Shown here: one piece after another, positions 1 to 5,080 of the stretch
Position numbering within the stretch: the stretch's first letter is position 1
How the letters are laid out: each line of letters opens with the position of its first letter
DNA from: Helicobacteraceae bacterium
GTDB taxonomy: Bacteria > Campylobacterota > Campylobacteria > Campylobacterales > Sulfurimonadaceae
Reading direction: 5' to 3'
NCBI GenBank assembly: GCA_030596305.1
Contig: JAUVKK010000090.1
Coordinates: 1-5,080, forward strand
Length of the DNA: 5,080 bases
Program-made: the position numbers and the translations under genes
The notes under the pieces: generated by a model
The model's database searches: none
The model's input: the letters and a program-made list of their open reading frames with translations, nothing else
Told to the model about the DNA's origin: nothing

Positions 1-642
1 CGTTTCAGGGTTCGCTGCATACATCTCGTACGGAAAACGACAGTCATTCGCACATGAACCACGGTTTGGAACACGGCCGCTCTGCAGGGTCGAGATAAGG
101 CAGCGGCCAGAGTAAGCAAAACACATCGAACCATGGGCAAAGACCTCTAACTCTAAAGAGGGAAGCTCTTTTTTGATCTCCTGGAGGTCACGAAGAGAGA
201 TCTCACGTGCGGTGATAATACGCTCTGCTCCCATGTCATGATAGATCTGTGCATCAAGCACGTTCATAACATTTGCCTGTGTTGAGAGGTGTTTTGGGAT
301 GTGCGGTGCGATCTCTTGAGAGAGTTTAAGTACACCCGGTGTTGCCACGATCATGGCGTCAGGGTTAAGGTCTGCCATCTTTTCAATATGCTTTTTAAGA
401 AGACCCAGCTGTGAGTTAAACGGAAAACCATTGATCGTGGTATAGACCTTTTTACCACGTTCATGCGCATACTTGATACCTGCTTCATAATCTTCTATCG
501 TGAACTCTTTACCTGAACGGATACGAAGTGAGAAGTGGCTTACTCCGCCATATACAGCGTCCGCACCATAGTCAAGTGCTATTTTGAGTTTTTCAAGGTT
601 ACCCGCAGGCGAGAGGAGTTCGACTTTTTTGTTCTGATTCAT
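1..642 (-). CDS. Peptidase U32 family protein, N-terminal 214 residues (runs off left edge)
   Basis: This frame is open from an ATG at 642-640 down to base 1, giving 214 residues with no stop; the C-terminus lies outside the window. The N-terminus reads VELLSPAGNLEKLK, the usual U32 opening, and is followed by ADAVYGG. The family signature is clear: EVFAHGSMC then YSGRC. Four cysteines (C174, C181, C197, C201) sit in the C-x6-C ... NRGSCANDC arrangement which, in characterised U32 proteins such as UbiU/UbiV, holds an Fe-S cluster. Despite the name, studied members (TrhP/YegQ, RlhA, UbiU/V) act in tRNA or rRNA hydroxylation or in oxygen-independent ubiquinone hydroxylation, using prephenate or a related donor, rather than in proteolysis. 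In Campylobacterota a TrhP-like role in tRNA wobble-uridine hydroxylation is my best guess, but the visible half cannot separate the subfamilies. The start is supported by homology and by a weak GAAAGAG upstream. It is transcribed divergently from the histidinol-phosphatase. Confidence 0.9.
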   Translation of the reverse strand, partial: MNQNKKVELLSPAGNLEKLKIALDYGADAVYGGVSHFSLRIRSGKEFTIEDYEAGIKYAHERGKKVYTTINGFPFNSQLGLLKKHIEKMADLNPDAMIVATPGVLKLSQEIAPHIPKHLSTQANVMNVLDAQIYHDMGAERIITAREISLRDLQEIKKELPSLELEVFAHGSMCFAYSGRCLISTLQSGRVPNRGSCANDCRFPYEMYAANPET

Positions 643-687
643 GGCAGACTCTTTCGTTATGACATCTCTTTCTAAGATATCCGTTAA

Positions 688-693
688 ATTATA
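688..693 (-). promoter_or_regulatory. Candidate -10 box for the U32 gene
   Basis: Read on the minus strand this is a perfect TATAAT, 46 bases upstream of the U32 start codon, which would give a 5' leader of about 40 bases. I see no good TTGACA-like -35 at the right distance. Campylobacterota promoters commonly lack a conserved -35, so this does not count against it. Confidence 0.5.
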
Positions 694-722
694 AACGTAA
701 TTTTAGCGAAATATCCAATATC

Positions 723-736
723 GTGATTTAAGTCAC
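723..736. promoter_or_regulatory. GTGA-N6-TCAC palindrome, possible CRP/FNR-family operator
   Basis: The sequence reads GTGA, TTTAAG, TCAC: two 4-base half-sites in perfect inverted symmetry around a 6-base spacer. This is the geometry of the CRP core (TGTGA-N6-TCACA), although the outer T and A of that consensus are absent here. It lies between two divergent -10 boxes. Its centre (729.5) is about 30 bases upstream of the inferred plus-strand start site and about 48 upstream of the minus-strand one, so it could act on either gene. Which regulator would bind is unknown, and a 4+4 palindrome can occur by chance. Confidence 0.3.
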
Positions 737-746
737 TAATCTATAT

Positions 747-752
747 TATAAT
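747..752 (+). promoter_or_regulatory. Candidate -10 box upstream of the hairpin element and hisJ
   Basis: This is a perfect TATAAT on the plus strand with a start site expected near 759. Transcription from here would carry the whole 100-bp hairpin element (768-867) into the 5' leader of the histidinol-phosphatase, giving a leader of about 143 bases. No clear -35 is present. I see no equally good -10 between the element and the gene. Confidence 0.5.
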
Positions 753-767
753 TACAAGAACCAACAA

Positions 768-867
768 CGTCATCCTGAACTCGATTCAGGATCCACTGCA
801 TCAACGATGCAGATAACAGCTTTGCTGTTTTAAAAGGAGTAGATTCTGAATCAAGTTCAGAATGACG
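768..867. repeat. 100-bp hairpin-rich element with 25-bp inverted ends (MITE/REP-like)
   Basis: The ends (768-792 and 843-867) are inverted copies of each other over 25 bases with three mismatches, all transitions. They start CGTCAT and finish ATGACG. Each end is itself a hairpin: ATCCTGAA/TTCAGGAT (772-779, 785-792) and ATTCTGAA/TTCAGAAT (843-850, 856-863). The interior holds two more: CTGCATC/GATGCAG around AAC (796-812) and AACAGC/GCTGTT around TTT (815-829). The whole can fold either as four hairpins in a row or as one long stem. No coding frame lies within it and I see no target-site duplication. The GTCATnCTGAA...TTCAG motif resembles dispersed repeats I recall from unrelated bacterial genomes, which points to a small mobile or REP-type element. 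A second copy is not present in this window, so repetitiveness is inferred. Confidence 0.7.
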
Positions 868-869
868 CA

Positions 870-899
870 TCTCCTTACTAAATATTCCTACCAAGGAGA
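870..899 (+). promoter_or_regulatory. Inverted repeat that could mask the hisJ ribosome binding site
   Basis: TCTCCTT (870-876) is the exact complement of AAGGAGA (893-899), which contains the Shine-Dalgarno sequence of the gene starting at 903. The hairpin would have a 7-bp stem and a 16-base loop and would bury the SD. A second AAGGAG at 834-839, inside the hairpin element, could compete for the same CTCCTT and release the SD. The pairings are visible in the sequence; a regulatory role is inference. Confidence 0.35.
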
Positions 900-902
900 G
901 TC

Positions 903-1682
903 ATGAAAATAGATCTGCACAGCCACACAACACTCTGCAACCACGCTATGGGCACTGTCAATGAGTATGTTGAAAAAGCGATTGAGAACGGAACGGATAT
1001 TTTCGGCTTCTCCGACCACGCACCCATGGATTTTGACCCGACATACCGTATGAGCTTTGAAGAGATGGCAATCTACCGTGGATGGGTCATGGATGCCAAA
1101 CAGAAGTATGCGGAGAAGATCGAGATTCTCTTTGGCTATGAGGTCGACTATCTTCCCGGACATATGGATGAGCGTGTCTTAAAGGCGGATGTAGACTTTC
1201 TGATCGGTTCTGTCCACTTCATCAATGAATGGGGCTTTGACAACCCGGAGTTTATCGGCCGTTACCAGCATGAAGATATCGATGTCATCTGGCAGAAATA
1301 TTTTGACCTTATCGAAGCGATGGCAAAAACCGGTTTTTTTGATATTGCCGGCCATATCGACCTTATCAAGGTCTTTAAGTTTATGCCAAAAAGAGATATT
1401 TTAGAGATGGCAATGCCGGCACTCAAAGCCATCAAAGAGGCTGACATGGTCTTAGAGATCAATGTGGCCGGCTACCGTAAACCCTGCGAAGAGCCCTACC
1501 CCTCCCCTAGTATCTTGCAAGCTGCTTTTGAACTAAACATCCCTATAACATTCGGTTCAGATGCCCACAATCCTGAGCAGGTCGGACTTTTCAGAAAAGA
1601 GGCAGAAGATCTGGCACGTTCTATCGGTTATACCGAGTGTGCCACCTTTAAAAGTCGTAAACGTACCATGGTGACTTTTTAA
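903..1682 (+). CDS. hisJ: Histidinol-phosphatase, PHP family (HisJ/HisK type)
   Basis: This 259-residue protein is a complete PHP-domain metallophosphatase of the usual length for monofunctional histidinol-phosphatases. The family reaction is L-histidinol phosphate to L-histidinol, the penultimate stage of histidine synthesis, in the cytoplasm. The metal-binding motifs occur in order: HSH at 6-8, SDH at 37-39, GYEVD with E80, GSVH with H105, AGHID with H151, and GSDAH with D220 and H222. The segment INVAGYRKP..EPYPSP (about 186-202) is characteristic of the HisJ/HisK branch rather than the DNA-polymerase or tyrosine-phosphatase PHP branches. The ATG start places MKIDLHSH at the expected N-terminus and has a strong AAGGAG at 893-898, four bases upstream, although that SD can pair with CTCCTT just before it. 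It is not next to other his genes here, so histidine specificity rests on family resemblance; another phosphoester substrate remains possible. Confidence 0.82.
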   Translation: MKIDLHSHTTLCNHAMGTVNEYVEKAIENGTDIFGFSDHAPMDFDPTYRMSFEEMAIYRGWVMDAKQKYAEKIEILFGYEVDYLPGHMDERVLKADVDFLIGSVHFINEWGFDNPEFIGRYQHEDIDVIWQKYFDLIEAMAKTGFFDIAGHIDLIKVFKFMPKRDILEMAMPALKAIKEADMVLEINVAGYRKPCEEPYPSPSILQAAFELNIPITFGSDAHNPEQVGLFRKEAEDLARSIGYTECATFKSRKRTMVTF

Positions 1683-1758
1683 CTCTGTTTCTAAAGTTAG
1701 AACTTATTTAACTAACGCTACATTTAATGCAACAGCACTATAAATGGAGTAGCGTATA

Positions 1759-2265
1759 ATGAGTAACTTATTTTCAAACACACTTTTTTTACTATTCGCT
1801 CTGTTTTTGACACCTCATCTTCATGCTATTGAACCGCAAGAGCCCCAGCAACTGCTTTCGTCCAAGGAGACATTAGTCGTTATAGAGAAAATCAAACCCT
1901 ATGGCATCTCCTTTGGTAATGGTAAAAGGGAAGTGCATGTCTTTATTGACCCTTACTGTTCGGTCTCGCAATACTACCTCTCCACTGTTTTTGAAAAAAG
2001 AGAGCGCAATTTTAAAAATAGTACTTACTATTTTTATCTTTACGAACTTGAGAGTAAAGACTCCAAAGAGATAATAGAAGAGATCTTGAGCGCCGACAAC
2101 AAAGAGCAGGCACTGAAAGCCGTCATGCTCGATAATGATATTTTCTTTTTGGAGGGGGAGGAGAGCGATGTTAAAGATGAGATCAATGCCATTGCAGAGG
2201 CCGCTCAAAAGATCGGTGTCTACAAAAGACCTTATGTACTTATCAATGGTAAAGTACAACGGTGA
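1759..2265 (+). CDS. Predicted periplasmic thioredoxin-fold-like protein with a single Cys (CxxS), DsbC/DsbG-like
   Basis: A 168-residue protein of unknown function. Residues 1-23 form a convincing signal peptide: a short N-terminus, a hydrophobic run (LFLLFALFL) and a cleavage-type HA at 22-23. There is no lipobox cysteine, so it should be a soluble periplasmic protein of about 145 residues. VHVFIDPYC at 59-67 resembles the strand leading into the active site of DsbC/DsbG-type thioredoxin folds (F-x-D-x-x-C), and KRPYVLINGKV at 156-166 resembles the cis-Pro region and the following NGK strand. The would-be CxxC reads CSVS (67-70), and C67 is the only cysteine in the protein, so classical dithiol chemistry is not possible. 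The domain is short and has no DsbC dimerisation domain. The start has GGAG at 1746-1749, nine bases before the ATG. It lies 76 bases after hisJ with no convincing promoter or terminator between, so read-through from hisJ is possible. The fold call is moderate; the function is unknown. Confidence 0.7.
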   Translation: MSNLFSNTLFLLFALFLTPHLHAIEPQEPQQLLSSKETLVVIEKIKPYGISFGNGKREVHVFIDPYCSVSQYYLSTVFEKRERNFKNSTYYFYLYELESKDSKEIIEEILSADNKEQALKAVMLDNDIFFLEGEESDVKDEINAIAEAAQKIGVYKRPYVLINGKVQR

Positions 2266-2365
2266 GAAATAAGAATATTCCTTTTTCTAAATTACCATAT
2301 GAAACATCATACAAACTGTCTATTTTTTAAGCAGAGCTTATAGTTAAGTGTTACATCATTTGAGT

Positions 2366-2371
2366 TATACT
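2366..2371 (+). promoter_or_regulatory. Candidate -10 box for glnA
   Basis: TATACT matches the -10 consensus in five of six bases and sits 33 bases before the glnA ATG, predicting a leader of about 27 bases. No convincing -35 is visible. I checked for a sigma-54 site because glnA uses one in enteric bacteria. TTGC at 2374-2377 could be a -12 element, but the bases where the -24 GG should be (2364-2365) read GT, so a sigma-54 promoter is not supported. Confidence 0.4.
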
Positions 2372-2392
2372 TCTTGCAATCAAAATATATCC

Positions 2393-2397
2393 AGGAG
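2393..2397 (+). promoter_or_regulatory. glnA ribosome binding site (decides the start)
   Basis: AGGAG lies seven bases before the ATG at 2405. The frame stays open upstream to a GTG at 2348, which would add 19 residues with no family resemblance. The SD and the conserved N-terminus [12 protein letters not shown] both favour 2405. Confidence 0.85.
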
Positions 2398-2404
2398 ATT
2401 ACAC

Positions 2405-3835
2405 ATGGGAAAATTCGTTAACAACACAGAAGAGTTCTTTGCATATTGTGAAGAGAATGATGTTCAATTCGTAGACCTTCGTTTTACAGACCTTAAGGGT
2501 GCATGGCACCACCTTACTTACCGTATGAGCGCGGTAAATGCAGGCATTATTGAAGGTGGTTTCCCATTTGATGGTTCATCAGTAGATGCATGGCAGCCGA
2601 TCAACAAGTCAGACATGCTTCTTAAAGCAGACGTTGAGACTGCATTCCTTGACCCGTTCACTGCTGATCCGACTATCATCCTTATTTGTGATATCTATGA
2701 TATTTACAAAGATGAGTTATACGAAAAATGTCCACGTTCGGTCGCTAAAAAAGCACTTAAACATGCTGAAGAGATCGGTATTGCTGACGCTGCATACTTT
2801 GGTCCTGAAAACGAATTTTTCATCTTTGATGACGTTAAGTTCACTGACAGCATCAACGAAGCAGGCTACAAAGTAGACACTGAAGAGGGTGAGTGGAACT
2901 CAGGTACACACTACGAAGACATGTACAACACGGCACACCGTCCAGGAACTAAGGGTGGTTACTTCCCGGTTCAACCAACTGACTCTATGGTAGACCTTCG
3001 TGCTGAGATGATGCTTGTTCTTGAGCAAGTCGGTCTTGAAGTCATTCTTGGTCACCACGAAGTGGCACAGGGTCAAGGTGAGATCGGTATTGTTTATTCT
3101 GACATCATCACTGCATCTGACAACGTTCAAAAGTACAAGTATGTTGTAAAGATGATCGCACACCTTAACGGTAAGACTGCGACATTCATGCCTAAGCCAC
3201 TTTACGGTGACAATGGAAACGGTATGCACGTACACCAGTCACTTTGGAAAGACGGTAAAAACCTTTTCTACAAACAAGGTGAGTACGGTAACCTTTCTCA
3301 GATGGCTGTCCACTATACTGGCGGTATCTTCAACCATGCTGCAGCAGTCGCTTCATTTACTAACCCGTCAACGAACTCGTACAAGCGTCTTATTCCAGGT
3401 TTCGAAGCGCCAAGTATCCTTACTTACTCTTCTCAGAACCGTTCTGCTGCATGTCGTATCCCTTACGGTGCAGGTGAAGGTGCAACGCGTATCGAGATGC
3501 GTTTCCCAGACTCTACTGCATGTCCATACCTTGCATTTGCAGCGATGATGATGGCAGGACTTGACGGTATCGATAAAGCTACTGTTCCTGTTGGTCCAAT
3601 GGATGAAGACCTTTTCGAACTTTCTCTTGATGAGATCCGTGACAAAAACATTCCTCAAATGCCTCACACACTACGTGAAGCACTTGAAGGTCTTATCAGT
3701 GATCACGACTTCTTGAAGCCGGTATTTACTGACGAGATGATCCAAGCATACCAGCACTACCGTTTCGAGCGTGATGTATGGCCAGACGAAGGTCGTCCAA
3801 CTGCTTACGAGTTTAAAACTACGTACCAGTGTTAA
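2405..3835 (+). CDS. glnA: Glutamine synthetase, type I (GlnA)
   Basis: The 476-residue product has the normal length for dodecameric GSI. It makes glutamine from glutamate, ammonia and ATP in the cytoplasm and is the main entry of ammonia into metabolism. Visible landmarks in order are: PFDGSS latch region near 54-59; FGPENEFF with metal ligands E135 and E137; GQGEIG with E226; the GNGMHVH motif with H275; [10 protein letters not shown] with R328 and E334; and NRSAACRIP. At the position of the adenylylated tyrosine of enteric GS (NLYDLP) this protein reads DLFELS, with Phe at 404. It should therefore not be controlled by GlnE-type adenylylation. The H. pylori enzyme is known to have the same substitution, so this looks like a lineage trait. 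Codon use is strongly biased (CTT, GGT, CGT, GAC), as expected for an abundant protein, and differs from the kinase gene downstream. It appears monocistronic, with its own -10 before it and a hairpin terminator after it. Confidence 0.97.
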   Translation: MGKFVNNTEEFFAYCEENDVQFVDLRFTDLKGAWHHLTYRMSAVNAGIIEGGFPFDGSSVDAWQPINKSDMLLKADVETAFLDPFTADPTIILICDIYDIYKDELYEKCPRSVAKKALKHAEEIGIADAAYFGPENEFFIFDDVKFTDSINEAGYKVDTEEGEWNSGTHYEDMYNTAHRPGTKGGYFPVQPTDSMVDLRAEMMLVLEQVGLEVILGHHEVAQGQGEIGIVYSDIITASDNVQKYKYVVKMIAHLNGKTATFMPKPLYGDNGNGMHVHQSLWKDGKNLFYKQGEYGNLSQMAVHYTGGIFNHAAAVASFTNPSTNSYKRLIPGFEAPSILTYSSQNRSAACRIPYGAGEGATRIEMRFPDSTACPYLAFAAMMMAGLDGIDKATVPVGPMDEDLFELSLDEIRDKNIPQMPHTLREALEGLISDHDFLKPVFTDEMIQAYQHYRFERDVWPDEGRPTAYEFKTTYQC

Positions 3836-3871
3836 TCTAACTCTGCATCAGCAGAATCTACAATTTATATC

Positions 3872-3910
3872 TGATGCCTTCGGGCATCATCTTCCCAATC
3901 CCCTTTTTTT
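3872..3910 (+). terminator. Probable glnA terminator: UUCG-capped hairpin and downstream T-run
   Basis: TGATGCC (3872-3878), loop TTCG (3879-3882) and GGCATCA (3883-3889) form a perfect 7-bp stem with a very stable tetraloop, 36 bases after the glnA stop. The T-run (seven Ts at 3904-3910) is 14 bases beyond the stem rather than touching it, so this is not a textbook intrinsic terminator. The hairpin may serve as an mRNA 3'-end stabiliser or an imperfect terminator. A smaller hairpin, TCTGC/GCAGA (3842-3855), precedes it. Confidence 0.65.
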
Positions 3911-3975
3911 ATTCACATTTTTTTTCAAAATGCCCAATATCAGGCACTCTTTAGCCATTTATTGTTATAACTTTG

Positions 3976-3981
3976 TATAAT
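3976..3981 (+). promoter_or_regulatory. Candidate -10 box for the histidine kinase gene
   Basis: This is a perfect TATAAT 38 bases before the GTG start, predicting a leader of about 32 bases. No good -35 is seen; the upstream DNA is T-rich, which is typical of Campylobacterota promoters. Confidence 0.5.
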
Positions 3982-4019
3982 AAATCGAAGTTTTATAGAA
4001 AATAGAGGGGTTTTGTACA

Positions 4020-4970
4020 GTGACAAAAGAGAAGACAAAAGAGCTGCTAAACACTGTTATCCACCTCAGCAGTGAAGCACACCCTGATGTCCACCAAAAA
4101 GTCCTGCTCCTCTCCAAACAATATATGCAAGATGTCCGTTTCCGCGCGATGCTTGTCGAACAAAACTCCCGTTATAATGAGAAACTCCAACGACAAGAGA
4201 AAGAGCTGGCACGCTACAAACATGAGCTGGTCAAACTGGTCAAAGAGGAGACAGAAGCACATAACAAACAAGAGAAGATGCTTCAGCAACAAGCTAAAAT
4301 GGCCGCTATGGGTGAGATGATGGACGCTGTCGCCCACCAGTGGAAACAGCCTCTAAACGCCCTCAGTATGTTAGGACAGCTCCTTAAAATGGATTATGAA
4401 GAGGGTAATGTCGACAAACCCTATATTGACGACATGCTCAAAAACTCTGACGAACAGATCGAACATATGATCTCAACTTTGACAGAGTTCCGTACCTTCT
4501 TCCGTCCCGACAAAGAGCCCGAGCCTTTCGGGCTTAAACGCTGTATTCAAACAGTTATGCTGCTTATGAAAGATGAGCTCATGCGTAATCAGATCGAAGT
4601 GCATATCGAAAGTGAAAAAGAGATCATCATCAACGGGATCGAAAATGAGTTTAAACACCTCATCTTGAATATCATTGCCAATGCTAAAGATGCCTTTAAT
4701 GAGCGTGAACGTAAACAGCGTGCTATCTATATACGCTATTACGAAGAGGACGGCAATATCATCTTGCAGATCGAAGACAATGCCGGCGGTATTCCTGATG
4801 AGATCATCAAAGACATCTTCAAGCCAAACATCACATCTAAAGAAGAGGGGACCGGAATCGGTCTCTACATGAGTGCACAGATCGCTGAAAAACTAAGCGG
4901 ACAGCTTTTTGTTGCCAACACTGAACGCGGTGCTGAATTCACTCTAGAAGTCCATCCCTGTTGTAATTAA
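4020..4970 (+). CDS. Soluble sensor histidine kinase with N-terminal coiled coil
   Basis: A 316-residue two-component kinase. Residues 1-45 are an unrecognised helical-looking segment. Residues about 46-95 are rich in E, K, Q and L and look like a coiled coil. The H box is MGEMMDAVAHQWKQPLNAL, with H106 as the predicted phosphorylated histidine. The C-terminal ATPase domain shows an N box (NIIANAKDAF, N217 and N221), G1 (DNAGGI, 253-258), a phenylalanine-containing loop before G2, and G2 (GTGIGL, 277-282); all catalytic motifs look intact. There is no transmembrane segment and no PAS, GAF or other known sensor domain, so it should be cytoplasmic, with the signal or partner unknown. No response regulator lies in the window, making it an orphan here. 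The start is GTG, chosen because AGAGGGG (4004-4010) sits nine bases upstream and the next in-frame Met is residue 36. Its stop is 21 bases before the acpH frame, so they are likely co-transcribed. Confidence 0.9.
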   Translation: MTKEKTKELLNTVIHLSSEAHPDVHQKVLLLSKQYMQDVRFRAMLVEQNSRYNEKLQRQEKELARYKHELVKLVKEETEAHNKQEKMLQQQAKMAAMGEMMDAVAHQWKQPLNALSMLGQLLKMDYEEGNVDKPYIDDMLKNSDEQIEHMISTLTEFRTFFRPDKEPEPFGLKRCIQTVMLLMKDELMRNQIEVHIESEKEIIINGIENEFKHLILNIIANAKDAFNERERKQRAIYIRYYEEDGNIILQIEDNAGGIPDEIIKDIFKPNITSKEEGTGIGLYMSAQIAEKLSGQLFVANTERGAEFTLEVHPCCN

Positions 4971-4982
4971 GAGCCGCATAAT

Positions 4983-4994
4983 GGAGCTATTATC
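4983..4994 (+). promoter_or_regulatory. acpH ribosome binding site and apparent ATC start codon
   Basis: GGAG (4983-4986) is followed after five bases by ATC (4992-4994) and then AAC TAT TTA GCC CAC. The family normally starts M-N-F/Y-L-A-H, so the ATC takes the place of the initiator Met. Between the kinase stop (4968-4970) and this point the frame has no ATG, GTG or TTG. The codon just before is ATT (4989-4991), another rare initiator, but it is only two bases from the SD. Confidence 0.55.
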
Positions 4995-5080
4995 AACTAT
5001 TTAGCCCACCTCTACTTCGCCTCGCCTAATCCAGAATCAATGGTTGGTAATTTACTGCCGGACTTTACAAAACAGATCAG
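4992..5080 (+). CDS. acpH: Acyl-carrier-protein phosphodiesterase (AcpH, DUF479 family), N-terminus only
   Basis: The last 89 bases encode 29 complete residues before the window ends. They read [start]NYLAHLYFAS followed by ESMVGNLLPDF, matching the N-terminal signature of AcpH proteins (NFLAHL ... GNLLADF in enterics) with the same spacing. The family removes the 4'-phosphopantetheine arm from holo-ACP, giving apo-ACP, and belongs to a metal-dependent HD-like fold. The start is unusual: homology and SD placement put it at an ATC. The first standard in-frame start is ATG at residue 17, which would remove the conserved NYLAH segment. Family assignment rests on a short stretch. It probably shares a transcript with the kinase 21 bases upstream; I know of no functional link between them. 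Confidence 0.72.
   Translation, partial: MNYLAHLYFASPNPESMVGNLLPDFTKQI

Noticed and set aside
1691..1717. Overlapping weak inverted repeats (TTCTAA/TTAGAA and GTTAG/CTAAC) after hisJ as a terminator
   Set aside because: The stems are short and AT-rich with no following T-run, so they do not support a terminator call.
1873..2259. A 128-codon open frame on the minus strand opposite the secreted CxxS protein gene
   Set aside because: It lies wholly antisense to a gene with a signal peptide, an SD and recognisable motifs. Its translation has no recognisable motif or SD and looks like a shadow of the coding strand.
2328..2340. TAAGC-AGA-GCTTA inverted repeat upstream of glnA
   Set aside because: The stem is only 5 bp, there is no T-run after it, and it has no match to a known operator; chance is likely in AT-rich intergenic DNA.
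2361..2378. A sigma-54 promoter upstream of glnA
   Set aside because: TTGC at 2374-2377 fits a -12 element, but the -24 GG is missing at the required spacing.
2348..2404. An N-terminal extension of GlnA from an upstream GTG
   Set aside because: The extension has no family resemblance and spans the candidate -10 and the AGGAG that serves the ATG at 2405.
3771..3980. A 69-codon plus-strand frame overlapping the end of glnA and the terminator
   Set aside because: It starts inside glnA in another frame, runs through the hairpin and T-run, and has no ribosome binding site or recognisable sequence.
4981..5004. A seven-codon frame starting at ATG 4981 (MELLSTI) before acpH, as a leader peptide or programmed frameshift
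   Set aside because: The ATG overlaps the GGAG assigned to acpH and has no SD of its own. No slippery sequence is evident, and the acpH signature is fully explained by initiation at 4992.

Overview
This window looks like an ordinary chromosomal housekeeping segment from a member of the Campylobacterota, most like a Sulfurovum/Sulfurimonas-type organism. That assignment is inference from four traits. The GlnA has Phe in place of the adenylylated Tyr, as reported for Helicobacter pylori. The soluble histidine kinase has an AHQWKQP-type H box common in this phylum. Several promoters have good TATAAT -10 boxes but no recognisable -35. Base composition is moderate.

Layout. (1) The minus strand at 1-642 carries the N-terminal half of a peptidase-U32 family protein that runs off the left edge. 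(2) A divergent intergenic region (643-902) holds opposed -10 boxes, a GTGA-N6-TCAC palindrome between them, and a 100-bp hairpin-rich element (768-867) with 25-bp inverted ends. It also holds a short inverted repeat that could mask the ribosome binding site of the next gene. (3) Plus strand 903-1682 is a PHP-family histidinol-phosphatase (HisJ type). (4) Plus strand 1759-2265 is a small secreted thioredoxin-fold-like protein with a single cysteine (CxxS). (5) Plus strand 2405-3835 is type I glutamine synthetase, followed by a UUCG-capped hairpin terminator. (6) Plus strand 4020-4970 is a soluble histidine kinase with a GTG start and no response regulator beside it. (7) From 4992 to the right edge is the beginning of an ACP phosphodiesterase (AcpH) reading frame that has no ATG, GTG or TTG where the family normally starts and appears to begin at ATC.

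The genes do not form one pathway. HisJ (histidine biosynthesis) and GlnA (glutamine, the nitrogen donor for histidine and many other products) both belong to nitrogen and amino-acid metabolism, but each seems to have its own promoter. The kinase and acpH are close enough (21 bases) to be co-transcribed. I do not see a defence system, mobile-gene cargo, CRISPR array or other new multi-gene system. The items most worth a second look are the 100-bp element with the possible SD-masking switch beside it, the ATC start of acpH, and the monothiol periplasmic protein.
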